A DNA stretch of 64,000 nucleotides. It comes from Kribbella sandramycini. Its GTDB lineage: Bacteria; Actinomycetota; Actinomycetes; Propionibacteriales; Kribbellaceae. Below are positions 33,586 to 42,895 of the stretch, one piece after another; position 1 is the first letter of the stretch; the number at the start of each line of letters is the position of its first letter. The translations under genes were made by a program, and so were the position numbers. The notes beneath the pieces were generated by a model. The model was not told the DNA's origin. It made no database searches and saw only the letters and a list, made by a program, of their open reading frames with translations. Where the stretch lies: NCBI RefSeq assembly GCF_013131805.1, contig NZ_JABJRC010000001.1:682001-746000 (forward strand). Reading direction: 5' to 3'.

Positions 33586-34182
33586 GTGCGGTACATCGAG
33601 GAGGCGGAGACGGTTCGGGTGGCGTTGTCGCCGGTGCGGCGGCGGTTGCTGGAGTTGTTGCGGGAGCCCGGGTCGGCCAGTGAGTTGGCGAAGGTGTTGG
33701 GGGTTACTCGGCAGCGGGTCAACTATCAGTTGCGGGAGTTGGAGAAGGCCGGGCTGGTCGAGGTGGTGGAGGAGCGGCAGCGGCGGGGGTTCGTGGAGCG
33801 GGTGTTTCGGGCTGTGGACGGCGCGGTGGTGGTTGATCCGGGCGTGATGGGACGAGCGTTCGAGGGGATTCAGGACCAGTACGCCGCTGAGCATCTCGTC
33901 GAGGTGGCCGCGGGGACGGTGCGGGATGTCGCGCGGATGCAGGCGGCCGCAGGCGAGGCGGGTCAGCGGCTGTTGACGTTCACGTTGGAAACCGAGGTGC
34001 GGTTCGCGGAGCCGGGCGATCTGCATCGCTTCAGTGATGCGCTGGCCGATGCCGTACGGCAGGTCGTGGGGCAGTTCGACTCGGGCGAGGGCCGGGCGTA
34101 CCGATTGATTGCAGGCGCCCATCCGGCGCCGCGGAAACCAAGAACTACGGAACCAAGGAATGAAGGAGAAACCGATGAATGA
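33586..34182 (+). CDS. ArsR-type HTH regulator paired with SRPBCC protein
   Basis: 198 aa. Winged HTH near the N-terminus (ALSPVRRRLLELLREPGSASELAKVLGVTRQRVNYQLRELEKAGL across residues 10-55), then a longer helical domain (about 75-185) with LTFTLETEVRFAEP. GTG at 33586 sits on a leaderless promoter. Its 3' end overlaps the SRPBCC gene by 8 bp. ArsR regulators coupled to AHSA1/SRPBCC genes are a recurrent actinobacterial pair; the inducer is unknown. Confidence 0.8.
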   Translation: MRYIEEAETVRVALSPVRRRLLELLREPGSASELAKVLGVTRQRVNYQLRELEKAGLVEVVEERQRRGFVERVFRAVDGAVVVDPGVMGRAFEGIQDQYAAEHLVEVAAGTVRDVARMQAAAGEAGQRLLTFTLETEVRFAEPGDLHRFSDALADAVRQVVGQFDSGEGRAYRLIAGAHPAPRKPRTTEPRNEGETDE

Positions 34183-34861
34183 CAGCCCGCGGATCAAGGT
34201 CACCGTGGCCGCGCCGCCCAGCACCGTGTGGGCGGCGTTGCGAGACAAGGAGCAGATCCGGCAGTGGCACGGCTGGGAGTTCACCGGCGGGGTCGACGGC
34301 AGCCTGGACCAGGAGATCGAGCTGATCTACTTCACCGATGTCAGCACCGAGGGACACGCGATCGATCTGAACGGCGGCGACCGGATCGAGCTCGCGGATG
34401 CCGCCGGCGGCGGGACCGAACTGACGCTGATCCGCGCCGCGGTGGGCGACGATCCCGACTGGGCCCGGTACTACGACGACATCACCGAGGGCTGGATCAC
34501 GTTCATGCAGCAGCTCCGGTTCGCCGTCGAGCGGCACCCGGGCGACACCCGCCGGACGGTGCTCGTGTCCGGCACCGGCAAGACCGCGCCCGCGACGGCC
34601 CTCGACGCGAGCAAGCTCAACGTCGGTGACCGCTACGAGCTCGATTTCCCCGCCGAGAAGGCGACCGGAACGGTCTGGTTCCGCTCCGAGCACCAGCTCG
34701 GCCTGACGGTCGACGGCTGGAACGACGGCCTCGTCGTCCTCACCCACGACGCCGAGAGCGGCGCGGCCAGGGCACTCCTCAGCCTGTACGGCGTCGACGA
34801 GGCCCGGCACACCGAGCTGACCAAGCACTGGCAGGACTGGTGGACGGCGGCCGTCCAGTAG
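34175..34861 (+). CDS. SRPBCC (AHSA1-like) domain protein
   Basis: 228 aa. N-terminal START/SRPBCC domain (IKVTVAAPPSTVWAALRD, IRQWHGWEF, TELTLIRAAVGDD, about 1-130) which forms a hydrophobic ligand pocket, followed by a second domain (about 140-228, TKHWQDWWTAAVQ) that looks like another SRPBCC half. ATG at 34175 with AAGGAG upstream inside the regulator gene; the 8-bp overlap indicates coupled translation. Probably handles the small molecule sensed by the system. Confidence 0.8.
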   Translation: MNDSPRIKVTVAAPPSTVWAALRDKEQIRQWHGWEFTGGVDGSLDQEIELIYFTDVSTEGHAIDLNGGDRIELADAAGGGTELTLIRAAVGDDPDWARYYDDITEGWITFMQQLRFAVERHPGDTRRTVLVSGTGKTAPATALDASKLNVGDRYELDFPAEKATGTVWFRSEHQLGLTVDGWNDGLVVLTHDAESGAARALLSLYGVDEARHTELTKHWQDWWTAAVQ

Positions 34862-34867
34862 TGACCG

Positions 34868-36040
34868 CTACTCAGCCGGGACGAAGTTGGCGTACTCCTC
34901 GATCCGGCTGATCAGGCCGCCGTCGAAGCGGAAGTAGACGGCGGCATGGACCTCGCCGCGCCGGCCGTCCTTGGTGGCGACGTGGACGACGTGCTGCTGG
35001 AGCACCTCGTCGCCGGCCGCGAGTTGCCGCTGTACGTCGTACCGCATCGACTCGATGGCGCCGATCTGGGCCTGCATCCCGGAGATGTTCGCGTCGATCG
35101 ACTCGTCACCCTTGCCGTCGTTGTGCCAGACGGTTGCCGCGGCGGTGCACATGGCTCGGGCGGCGTCCCAGTCGCGGTTCTCGAGGTGGCGCAGGTAGGT
35201 GACAGCCTTGGCCCTCACATCGAAGACCAGGGACCGCTCACCGGCGGTGATCCGCAGCGGAAGGTGGTTGCCCTCCGGCGACAGCGGGCAGGTGAAGACC
35301 GTCGCCTGGAGGTGGTGGTACGACAGCGTCGCCTTGTTGAAGTCGATCACCAGCGGCTCCCCCGGTACGGCGTCCGGCAGCGTCAGCCAGCGGCCGATGC
35401 CGGGGGTCTCGTTGCCGCTCGTCTCGTCGGTGAAGACGACCAACCGCTGCCCGGGCTGCTCCTCCAGCACCGTCAGCACGTATTCGACGCCGTCGATGGT
35501 CACCACCAGATCCAGCGGGCCGAGGATCCGGTCCGTACTCGGCGGGCTGGTCAGCCGCTCCACCTCGATCTGGCGTCCCGCGGCGGCAGCCCGGTAGTAC
35601 CCCTCGAAGACCCACGCCGGATCGTAGGCGTAGCTGTCGATCCCGCTCAGCCCGAGCCGCTCCACCTCGCGCGGATCGGTCACGACGACTCCATAGGCGC
35701 CGTTCGCGCCGCCCGCCATTCCGGCCCGGCCGCCGGAGAACCCGAGCGCGCTACCGGACGGCACCACAACCGTCCCGTCGACCAGCGTCTCCCCGACCGT
35801 CACCCCGTCCGCCGCGGACGCCGTCACGGTCAACGCACCCGCGGCGTCCGTGCTCCACTCGCCGGGGATCCCCGGCAGCATCTGGACGGACGAGCCGGAA
35901 ATCATGCCCTTCGCAACGACCTTGGCCTTGCCGTTCGGTCCGGCGATCTCGTCCCAACGCTCCCGGCGCCAGGCGTCGAAATCCGCCGGAACCTGCTGAC
36001 CGGTGTGCATGTCCTGCATGAGCTGTCCCTTCGTTGTCAT
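34868..36040 (-). CDS. DUF1684 protein fused to NTF2-like domain
   Basis: 390 aa. The central part has DUF1684 hallmarks: GRWLTLPDAVPGEPLVIDF, NKATLSYHHL and FTCPLSPEGNHLPL (usual length of that family about 250). The C-terminal 110 residues (RHLENRDWDAARAMCTAAATV to the end) form a SnoaL/NTF2-like domain. No signal peptide. Substrate unknown. ATG at 36040 has TACGTT 6 nt upstream (leaderless); ATG at 36019 with GAAGGGA 7 nt upstream is the alternative. It converges on the SRPBCC gene with 6 bp between stops. Confidence 0.72.
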   Translation of the reverse strand: MTTKGQLMQDMHTGQQVPADFDAWRRERWDEIAGPNGKAKVVAKGMISGSSVQMLPGIPGEWSTDAAGALTVTASAADGVTVGETLVDGTVVVPSGSALGFSGGRAGMAGGANGAYGVVVTDPREVERLGLSGIDSYAYDPAWVFEGYYRAAAAGRQIEVERLTSPPSTDRILGPLDLVVTIDGVEYVLTVLEEQPGQRLVVFTDETSGNETPGIGRWLTLPDAVPGEPLVIDFNKATLSYHHLQATVFTCPLSPEGNHLPLRITAGERSLVFDVRAKAVTYLRHLENRDWDAARAMCTAAATVWHNDGKGDESIDANISGMQAQIGAIESMRYDVQRQLAAGDEVLQQHVVHVATKDGRRGEVHAAVYFRFDGGLISRIEEYANFVPAE

Positions 36041-36156
36041 GTCGCCAACGTAGGATCGTCAGGCGCTAGAGGCATCATGGTTTGCGCATAACGCAAGAAC
36101 CTCGATTCTCAGCTGTCCCAGGCGCATCCGGCCCGCCCGCGCGGTACCGTCCTCGG

Positions 36157-36720
36157 GTGAAGCTGGCTTGGGTGGGGTTGGCGCTGATTCTCAGCGCCTG
36201 TGGGACGGAGCGCGCGACCGGCGGGGAGAGCGCCGTCGTGCCGACGCCGAAGATCATCGGTACGCCGACGCCGGTCAAGCGGACGCCGACCCGGCCGCCG
36301 GCGACGTGTCCCGCATCGGGGCGCTCGATCCAGGTCAGCGAAGTGGAGCCCGCGCTCGGGCACCGCTCAGTCGCGGTGACCCTGACCAACTGCCGGGCCG
36401 ACGACATGGCCGTCGAGGGCTATCCCGAGATCGTCGTTCTGGACGGCGAGCGCCGGCCGATGAAGATCACGGTGAGCCGCGGCTCGTCGTACCTGGCGAC
36501 CGATCCCGGGCCGGGCAAGATCCGCCTGAAACAAGGGAAATCGGTCGAGGCGTTCGTGTCCTGGTCGAACACGACCACCGATGGCGAGGTCCGGAACGCC
36601 ACCTTCCTGTCCATTGCCCGGGGCAAACAAGAGGGCCCGGTGGTCTGGCCGGTCGAGCTCGACCTCGGAACCACCGGCGCCGTCAAGCTCACCGCCTGGC
36701 ATCAGCGGACGCGGTCGTAG
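36157..36720 (+). CDS. DUF4232-type lipoprotein
   Basis: 187 aa. Lipoprotein signal MKLAWVGLALILSAC (lipobox LSAC), Pro/Thr-rich linker (PTPKIIGTPTPVKRTPTRPP), then a beta-sandwich DUF4232-like domain with HRSVAVTLTNCRADD and EGYPEIVVLDG and a Cys pair. Exported, function unknown. GTG at 36157 has TACCGT 6 nt upstream, so likely leaderless. Its last 19 bp overlap the 3' end of the convergent DHFR-like gene. Confidence 0.75.
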   Translation: MKLAWVGLALILSACGTERATGGESAVVPTPKIIGTPTPVKRTPTRPPATCPASGRSIQVSEVEPALGHRSVAVTLTNCRADDMAVEGYPEIVVLDGERRPMKITVSRGSSYLATDPGPGKIRLKQGKSVEAFVSWSNTTTDGEVRNATFLSIARGKQEGPVVWPVELDLGTTGAVKLTAWHQRTRS

Positions 36721-37292
36721 ATCAGCGCGAGCTCGCCGAGCGCCCCGGCCTCCTGATGCGCCGGCCGCCAGCTCCCGCGCGGCAGGCCGTCCTCGAAGAG
36801 CCGCTCGCCGCCGCCCACGATCTCCGGAAAGACCATCAGGTACAGGCGATCGATCAGATCCGCCGCCAGCAACGGCTTGATGATGGACGGCGACGTGTTG
36901 ACGAAGATGTCACCGGAGCCCGACGACTTCAGCGCGGCGACAGTCTCCGGGACGGGCGCATTGACGAGCCGGGTGCGCTCCCACGGCGCCTCGGTCAGCG
37001 TGCGCGAGAAGACCACTTTGTCGGCGCCGACCAGCCACTGCGCATAGGCACGGTCGCGCGGATCGGCGTCGTCGTCCACAGCCACCGCTGACCAGTATCC
37101 GATGAACCCCTCCGCGTTCACCCGGCCGAGGACGGCGGTCGTCGCATCCGACCACATCCGCGTCATGTGGTCCCGGGCGACATCACTGGTCACATATGGA
37201 ATGAAGGCGCCGAAGTCCGCCGGACCGCCCGGGCCGTGGTAGCGGCCGTCGAGGCTGAGGGACATGTTGGCGGTGACAAGCCGTTCGGTCAT
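36702..37292 (-). CDS. dihydrofolate-reductase/RibD-C-like protein
   Basis: 196 aa, RibD C-terminal/DHFR-like fold: TANMSLSLDGRYHG, AVLGRVNAEGF, GADKVVFSRTL, SGDIFVNTSPSIIKPLL, LYLMVFPEIVGGGERLF. These proteins bind NADPH; the reaction is usually unknown. ATG at 37292 follows AAGGAGCTCAGTC and overlaps the stop of the ArsR-SRPBCC gene by 4 bp, so it is the second gene of that operon. Confidence 0.82.
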   Translation of the reverse strand: MTERLVTANMSLSLDGRYHGPGGPADFGAFIPYVTSDVARDHMTRMWSDATTAVLGRVNAEGFIGYWSAVAVDDDADPRDRAYAQWLVGADKVVFSRTLTEAPWERTRLVNAPVPETVAALKSSGSGDIFVNTSPSIIKPLLAADLIDRLYLMVFPEIVGGGERLFEDGLPRGSWRPAHQEAGALGELALIYDRVR

Positions 37293-38089
37293 GACTGAGC
37301 TCCTTGAACTTGATGAGCGAGATTGTCGAGAACCTGGTTCCACCCGGTCGGAATCCCCGCGATGGCCGGGACAGCCTCGACAGTGCTGTCGGTGATGCGC
37401 AGATCGAGCTGCAGGCGAGTCCCCTCCGGGACGGCGGTCAGCGTCAGGTCGTACGTCGTCCGGAACGACACCACTGCCGGCGCGTCGAGCAACGCAAGAT
37501 CGAAGACCAGCCGTTCGGACTCCGAGGCGGCGTGCACGACACCCTCGGCGCGATAGCGCCCCTCGGCGTCGGCGTACTCGAGCACGGCGCGCCCTCCGGC
37601 ATGCGGTTCGAGGACGGCGTCCGTGACGCGCAAGGACGGCGGCGCCCACCACTCGGCGAGTAACGCCGGCTCGACCCAGTGCCGCCAGACGACGGCCGGC
37701 TCCACCGGCAACACGCGCTCGAAGGCGAACGTCCGCCCGTCGGCCCACCGATCCCGGTCGGCGCGGGCGGACTCGGCCGCGATCGCCGCCTGATAGCGGC
37801 TGATCACGTCCCGATCCCCCGCATGCGCCTCAGCAGTGGCGATCAGCTCCCGGACCCGCAGTTCGAGGGCCCGGAGCGGCTCGACGTCGAGCGCATAGAC
37901 CCGCCGCTGCCCGAGTGGGACGACGGTGACGAGCCCGGCGCGCGCAAGCGTCTGGAGGTGTTTGGTCGCCTGCGGCTGCCGCATCCCGACCAGCTCCGCC
38001 AGCTCGCCGACCGAGCGCGGACGCTCGGCCAGCAACTCGACGATCCGCCACCGCGTCCCGTCCCCCAGCACCGCCGCGATCTGTTCCAT
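37289..38089 (-). CDS. ArsR HTH fused to SRPBCC/AHSA1 domain
   Basis: 266 aa. ArsR winged HTH (1-80: IAAVLGDGTRWRIVELLAE, RQPQATKHLQTLARAGLV), a helical linker with IATAEAHAGDRD, then an AHSA1-type SRPBCC domain (about 118-262: FERVLPVEPAVVWRHWV, AEWWAPPSLRV, GWNQVLDNLAHQV). Sensing and DNA binding are thus in one chain, unlike the split pair at 33.6-34.9 kb. ATG at 38089 is leaderless on a promoter covered by two palindromes, which suggests autorepression. The DHFR-like gene overlaps its stop. Confidence 0.87.
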   Translation of the reverse strand: MEQIAAVLGDGTRWRIVELLAERPRSVGELAELVGMRQPQATKHLQTLARAGLVTVVPLGQRRVYALDVEPLRALELRVRELIATAEAHAGDRDVISRYQAAIAAESARADRDRWADGRTFAFERVLPVEPAVVWRHWVEPALLAEWWAPPSLRVTDAVLEPHAGGRAVLEYADAEGRYRAEGVVHAASESERLVFDLALLDAPAVVSFRTTYDLTLTAVPEGTRLQLDLRITDSTVEAVPAIAGIPTGWNQVLDNLAHQVQGAQS

Positions 38090-38096
38090 GACCAGA

Positions 38097-38133
38097 AGTA
38101 TTCTCCAAAGAGAATATTCTTGTCAAGGAATAT
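38097..38133 (-). promoter_or_regulatory. promoter and operator of ArsR-SRPBCC operon
   Basis: Minus strand: -35 TTGACA (38126-38121), 18-bp spacer, -10 AATACT (38102-38097), 7 nt to ATG. Palindrome 1: TATTCTC-CAAA-GAGAATA (38099-38116). Palindrome 2: ATATTC-N8-GAATAT (38114-38133). The two cover -10 and -35. Confidence 0.72.
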
Positions 38134-38421
38134 CTAGCTGTCGACGCGGAACGGATCGTGTTCGGCGAGCAGCTTGTCGAGGCGTGCCTGGTCGACCCGG
38201 GTGCTGACCCCGGAGAGCTCCTGCCGGTCCCGGACCACCTTCGACAACGTGATCGTCGAGGTGACCAGGTACAGCAGCCCGAGGCCGAGGAACGCCCGGA
38301 CCCAGCCGGCCGCGGGCAGGTAGATGACAGCGATCGTCATCGCGGTCAGCGACAGGCCGAACGACAAGATGGCCTGGACGTAGTAGGCGTTGGTCTGGGA
38401 CGGCTGAATCGGCTTGTTCAT
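38134..38421 (-). CDS. YiaA/YiaB-like membrane protein
   Basis: 95 aa with two membrane helices (YYVQAILSFGLSLTAMTIAV, VRAFLGLGLLYLVTSTITL), a hairpin typical of the yiaA/B domain, and a charged C-terminal tail (RVDQARLDKLLAEHDPF). ATG at 38421. Its stop abuts the ArsR-SRPBCC operator region. Function of the family is unknown. Confidence 0.78.
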   Translation of the reverse strand: MNKPIQPSQTNAYYVQAILSFGLSLTAMTIAVIYLPAAGWVRAFLGLGLLYLVTSTITLSKVVRDRQELSGVSTRVDQARLDKLLAEHDPFRVDS

Positions 38422-38468
38422 GCGTAGATCGTCGCGAAACCAACGCCGCGCGACATGCGCTGAACTAC

Positions 38469-40373
38469 TCAGATCGCGCCGGTGATGGCCTTCTTCCGGA
38501 GGTCGGCGCGGTACGCCTCGAGCGCAATCAGCTCGCCGAACATCCGGTTGTAGTCGTCGGCCTTGTCGATCGGGTTCGTGCGCTGCAGCTTCGACTTCAG
38601 ATCCGCGATCCGGCGGGCGCAGGTCAGCTCCTGCAACCGCGCGAGCAGGGCCAGCGCGTACTGCTCGTCGGGCTCCCGGCCGAGCCGCAGCGGGTCGACC
38701 GCGAGCGCGCCGACCACCGCGGCGGCCGGATCGTTGCCGACAGCCTCGCGGACGGCGACCACCCAGGCCTCCCCCGGCGCCGCGGCCGACGGACCGCCCG
38801 CCTTCGCCATCGCGGCCCGGATCGCGACCAGCCACGGGTGTGTGAAGTCGTGGTCGTCCAGCTCGTCGAACGCGACGCCGACCAGCGCGGGATGCTGCAT
38901 CGCGACCTTCAGCACGTCCCACTCGATGACGAACCGCTGGTCGCGCGGGGACGGGACGTCGGCCCGCGGCGGGGCCGGCGGCGCCTCCGTGCTCACGGTG
39001 ACCGGCGGGCGGCCGTTGGCCTGCGGCTGCGGCGCAGGCCGGGACGCGGCCCGGTGCACCTCGGGCCGGACCTGATCGACCTCCATCCCCAGCTGGCCGG
39101 CCAGCTCGCGGGTGAAGGCGTCGACCTTCGATTTGTCCCGGATGCTGACCACCAGGCGCGCGGCCTCGCGCAACGCGTCGATCCGGGTGTCGGCGCGATC
39201 CAGGTCGTACTTCCCCAGTACGTTGCCGAGCACGAACCGGTACAGCGGCACCCGCCGCCCGATCAGCTCGCGGACGGCGGCGTCGCCCTTCTGCAGCCGC
39301 AGGTCGCACGGATCCAGCCCGTCGGGCTCGACGGCGACGTACGTCTGGGAGGCGAACGCCTGGTCACCCGCGAAGGCCTTGAGCGCTGCCCGCTGGCCGG
39401 CCTCGTCGCCGTCGAAGGTGAAGATCACCTCGCCGCGGAACTGGTCGTGGTCGAGCAGCAACTGCCGCAACACCCGGGCATGGTCGTCGCCGAACGCCGT
39501 CCCACAGGTGGCGACCGCGGTCTGGACGCCGGCCAGGTGGCAGGCCATGACGTCGGTGTAGCCCTCGACGACGACGGCCTGCCGGCCCTTGGCGATCTCG
39601 CGCCGGGCCAGATCGACGCCGTACAGCACCTTGGACTTCTTGTAGATCGGCGTCTCGGGCGTGTTCAGGTACTTCGCTTCGATCTTGTCGTCGTCGAACA
39701 GCCGCCGCGCGCCGAACCCGATCACATCGGACGATGCGTCCCGGATCGGCCACATCAGCCGGCCGCGGAACCGGTCGTACAGGCCGCGCTGGTTCTCGGC
39801 GGCCAGGCCGGAGGAGACCAGCTCGGTGTTCGTGAAACCACGGCCGCGCAGGTGGCCGATCAGCGCATCCCCGCCGCGCGGCGCGAATCCGACCCCGAAC
39901 TGGACGGCGGCATCGCGATCGAACCCGCGTTTGTCCAGGAACTGGCGGCCCAGCGAGGCGTCGGCCGCGCCGAACAGCTGGTCGACGTAGAACTCCGCGG
40001 CGACCTTGTGCGCCTCGACGAGCCGCGGGCGCTGGTTGGCCGGGCCGCGCTGGATCGGGGCGCCGGACTCCTCGTAGCGCAGCTGGATGCCGACCTTCGA
40101 GGCCAGCGTCTCGACCGCCTCGTGGAAGGTGATCTGATCGATCTTCTGGATGAAGTCGATCACGTCGCCGCCCTCTTGGCAGCCGAAGCAGTAGAAGAAG
40201 CCGCGGGCCGGGGTGACGTTGAACGACGGCGACTTCTCGTCGTGGAACGGGCACAGCCCCTTCAGCGAGCCGCCCCCGGCGTTCTTCAAGGTCACGTACG
40301 AGCCGACGACGTCGTCGATCCGCGCGCGCTCGCGCACCAGCGCGATGTCCTCTTCCTTGATCCTGCCTGCCAC
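38469..40373 (-). CDS. dnaG: DNA primase
   Basis: 634 aa, full length. CHC2 zinc finger (Cys41, His44, Cys62, Cys65: LCPFH and YCFGC), primase core and TOPRIM domain (VVVEGYTDVMA, FDGDEAG, DGLDPCD), and the C-terminal DnaB-interacting helical domain (about 505-634). It makes RNA primers at the replication fork. GTG at 40373 has TAGACT 6 nt upstream, so it is probably leaderless. In relatives dgt usually sits next to dnaG; here about 3.9 kb with three other genes separates them. Confidence 0.96.
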   Translation of the reverse strand: MAGRIKEEDIALVRERARIDDVVGSYVTLKNAGGGSLKGLCPFHDEKSPSFNVTPARGFFYCFGCQEGGDVIDFIQKIDQITFHEAVETLASKVGIQLRYEESGAPIQRGPANQRPRLVEAHKVAAEFYVDQLFGAADASLGRQFLDKRGFDRDAAVQFGVGFAPRGGDALIGHLRGRGFTNTELVSSGLAAENQRGLYDRFRGRLMWPIRDASSDVIGFGARRLFDDDKIEAKYLNTPETPIYKKSKVLYGVDLARREIAKGRQAVVVEGYTDVMACHLAGVQTAVATCGTAFGDDHARVLRQLLLDHDQFRGEVIFTFDGDEAGQRAALKAFAGDQAFASQTYVAVEPDGLDPCDLRLQKGDAAVRELIGRRVPLYRFVLGNVLGKYDLDRADTRIDALREAARLVVSIRDKSKVDAFTRELAGQLGMEVDQVRPEVHRAASRPAPQPQANGRPPVTVSTEAPPAPPRADVPSPRDQRFVIEWDVLKVAMQHPALVGVAFDELDDHDFTHPWLVAIRAAMAKAGGPSAAAPGEAWVVAVREAVGNDPAAAVVGALAVDPLRLGREPDEQYALALLARLQELTCARRIADLKSKLQRTNPIDKADDYNRMFGELIALEAYRADLRKKAITGAI

Positions 40374-40425
40374 CCCGCGAGTCTACGATCCTCGGCAACC
40401 GAACCCATCATGGGAGGACCAACCA

Positions 40426-42015
40426 GTGCGTCGCACTCTCGGGCTGCTCGTTCTCAGCGCCGCCCTGCTCGCGTCCACGCTCGTGCTGACCGGCGAGAAG
40501 CCGGCCACCGCAGCCATCCGGCCGACCCACCCACAGCCGCTCGTCGAGCTGGTCGCGCCACATGGCACCGGCCGCCTCTACACCGCCGACCCGCAGGAGC
40601 TGGATGCCGCGACCGCGGCCGGCTACCGCCGACAGCCTGGCGCGCTGGCCGCCGTCGACCGCGAGCCCAAAGCCGGCTCCATCCCGCTCTACCGGCTGAA
40701 GCCGACCACGAACGCCACCCGCTGGCTCTTCACCACGTCCCCCGACGAGCGCGACACCTTGGTCCGCAAAGGCTGGACGGACGAGGACATCGCCGGATAC
40801 GTCAACGCCGAGCCCGCGCCTGGGCTCGTCCAGCTCCGCCGCTTCACCAACGGCAAGGAGTGGCGGCTCGCGCTCGAACCGCGCACGGCCGAGCTGCTGA
40901 AGGCCGGCTACACCCTCGACGGCCCGGTCGGCTACGTCCGCCCGACCGCCGTCCGCGCGGGCGCCGTGTACTTCGGCATGTTCCACACCGGCGGCCACCC
41001 GACGATCATCGGGCGGACCAAGGAGATCTACGGCCGCGACAACGACTGGTGGGGCGGCGTCCGCGACTTCCACGCCGGGACGCCGTACGCGACCGACAAC
41101 TGGCCCGGCACGGACTGGTCGAATCTCAAACCCTCGATCGGGTACTACGACGACTCGCAGCCCGCGACGCTGGAGAAGCACATCGAGCAGGCGACCTCCG
41201 CCGGGCTGAGCTTCTTCAACTTCTACTACTACTGGGACAGCAAGAAGCAGCGGCAGGATCTGACCGACGCCGCGCTCGAAGCGTTCCTGCAGGCGTCGAA
41301 CAAGGACAGCATCGACTTCACGATCGGCGTCTGCGCGCATCCGTACGCGCCGCTGAACATCCCGGTCGCCCAGTACGACGCGGTCGCGACGAACCTGGCG
41401 CGATACCTGCAGCAGGACAACGTTTTGCGGACGAATGACGGCCGGAAGATCCTGAACGTCTGCGACGCCCGCGGGCTCGGCGACGGCAGCAACGCGCAAA
41501 TCAAGCAGTTCGTTGACGCGGTCCGCGCGAAGTCCGGCCAGGACCTGTACGTGATGATCAATCAGGCCGGTTTCGACCCGAAGCAGGTCGCGAACGCAGG
41601 CGCGGAGGCACCGTACTGCACGACCGACGGCCCGGCGATCGAGTCGCGCTCGTACGCGACCTACCTGCGCGACCAGACCAAGTTCTACCACCAGGCGCCG
41701 ACCGGGCCGTTCGGTCGCTGCGTGCTGGCCGACTTCGACGAGCGGCCGCGGTATCCGATCGAGAACCCGAACGTGGATGCCATCCGCTGGATGCCGGATC
41801 AGTCGATCGATAGCTTCCGGCAGGCGGTGCGCACCGCCGTCGCCGACATGAATGCGTCCACGCGGCCGTCCACGGTGGACAACCACCTTTACCTGTATGC
41901 GTGGAACGAGTGGCACGAGGGTGGCGTGATCGAGCCCAACGAACGCGACGGCTGTGCGTATCTCGACGTCCTGCAGGCTGAACTGTCCCTGCCCGGGCCG
42001 GGCTGCGTCGGTTAG
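40426..42015 (+). CDS. secreted GH99/WbsX-like glycan-active protein
   Basis: 529 aa. Signal peptide (MRRTLGLLVLSAALLASTLV), two DUF5648-like repeats (about 45-165: GRLYTADPQELDAATAAGY, WLFTTSPDERDTLVRKGW), then a TIM-barrel domain of the WbsX/GH99-like group (about 180-515) with SIGYYDDSQPATLEKHI, FFNFYYYWDS and the C-terminal YAWNEWHEGGVIEPN signature. It should act outside the cell on a glycan; mannan-type substrates are known for GH99 but not shown here. GTG at 40426 follows GGGAGGACCAACCA. Confidence 0.77.
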   Translation: MRRTLGLLVLSAALLASTLVLTGEKPATAAIRPTHPQPLVELVAPHGTGRLYTADPQELDAATAAGYRRQPGALAAVDREPKAGSIPLYRLKPTTNATRWLFTTSPDERDTLVRKGWTDEDIAGYVNAEPAPGLVQLRRFTNGKEWRLALEPRTAELLKAGYTLDGPVGYVRPTAVRAGAVYFGMFHTGGHPTIIGRTKEIYGRDNDWWGGVRDFHAGTPYATDNWPGTDWSNLKPSIGYYDDSQPATLEKHIEQATSAGLSFFNFYYYWDSKKQRQDLTDAALEAFLQASNKDSIDFTIGVCAHPYAPLNIPVAQYDAVATNLARYLQQDNVLRTNDGRKILNVCDARGLGDGSNAQIKQFVDAVRAKSGQDLYVMINQAGFDPKQVANAGAEAPYCTTDGPAIESRSYATYLRDQTKFYHQAPTGPFGRCVLADFDERPRYPIENPNVDAIRWMPDQSIDSFRQAVRTAVADMNASTRPSTVDNHLYLYAWNEWHEGGVIEPNERDGCAYLDVLQAELSLPGPGCVG

Positions 42016-42025
42016 GTTTGCGACC

Positions 42026-42895
42026 GTGCCCCGAACTCTGCGCCCTGGTCAGCGGTCCGAGCTGTATGTCGTCGATGTCGCGAGCGGTGTGTCCCGGCTG
42101 GTGTTCAGCTCGGACGACATGCTGTTCGAGGCGCCGAACTGGACGCCGGGCGGTGAGCTGATCGTCAACGGCAACGGGCGGCTGTTCCGGGTCGACGACG
42201 GGCTGGTCGAGATCGAGCTCGGCGGCGTGCCGGATATCAACAACGATCACGTGGTGAGCCCGGACGGGCAGACCGTGTACGTCTCGGCCGCCGACGGTCA
42301 TCTGTACGCCGTTCCGTTCACCGGCGGGCCGGGGCGCCGGGTCAGCAACGACCGCGGGCCCGACTTCCGGCACTACCTGCACGGCATCTCCCCCGACGGG
42401 ACGACGCTCGCCTACATCGGCCTGGAGCCGGTCGACGGCCGGCGGATCACCAACGTCTGGACGGTTCCGGCCGCCGGTGGCGCCGACGTCCAGATCACCG
42501 ACGACGAGCACGCGGACGACGGCTCGGAGTACGGGCCGGACGGGAAGTGGATCTACTTCAACTCCGAGCGCGCCGGGCACGCCCAGCTGTTCCGGATCGC
42601 GGACGGCGTCGCCGAGCAGCTCACCGACGACGAGCGGGTCAACTGGTTCCCGCACCCGGCGCCCGACGGCTCGGCGGTCGCCTACGTCAGCTTCCCGCCC
42701 GGCACCGAGGGGCATCCGGCCGATATCGACGACGTCCGCGTCCGCCTGCTCACCCCCGACGGCATCCGCGAGCTGGCGACGCTGTTCGGCGGCCAGGGCA
42801 CGATGAACGTGCCGAGCTGGGCGCCGGACAGCACGGCGTTCGCCTACGTGGCCTATCCGGTGGGCGGATCTGCAGCACTCACCAACTCACTCTGA
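42026..42895 (+). CDS. TolB-like beta-propeller protein
   Basis: 289 aa cytosolic beta-propeller made of PD40/WD40-like repeats: DDMLFEAPNWTPGGELIVN, DHVVSPDGQTVYVSAADG, LHGISPDGTTLAYIG, EYGPDGKWIYFNSERAGHA, FPHPAPDGSAVAYVSF, VPSWAPDSTAFAYV. No signal peptide. Probably a binding scaffold; no enzymatic motif. GTG at 42026 has TAGGTT 7 nt upstream (leaderless), just after the previous stop. Its last codons (ALTNSL) are read from the left arm of the 79-nt repeat, so the element has supplied the C-terminus and stop. Confidence 0.78.
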   Translation: MPRTLRPGQRSELYVVDVASGVSRLVFSSDDMLFEAPNWTPGGELIVNGNGRLFRVDDGLVEIELGGVPDINNDHVVSPDGQTVYVSAADGHLYAVPFTGGPGRRVSNDRGPDFRHYLHGISPDGTTLAYIGLEPVDGRRITNVWTVPAAGGADVQITDDEHADDGSEYGPDGKWIYFNSERAGHAQLFRIADGVAEQLTDDERVNWFPHPAPDGSAVAYVSFPPGTEGHPADIDDVRVRLLTPDGIRELATLFGGQGTMNVPSWAPDSTAFAYVAYPVGGSAALTNSL

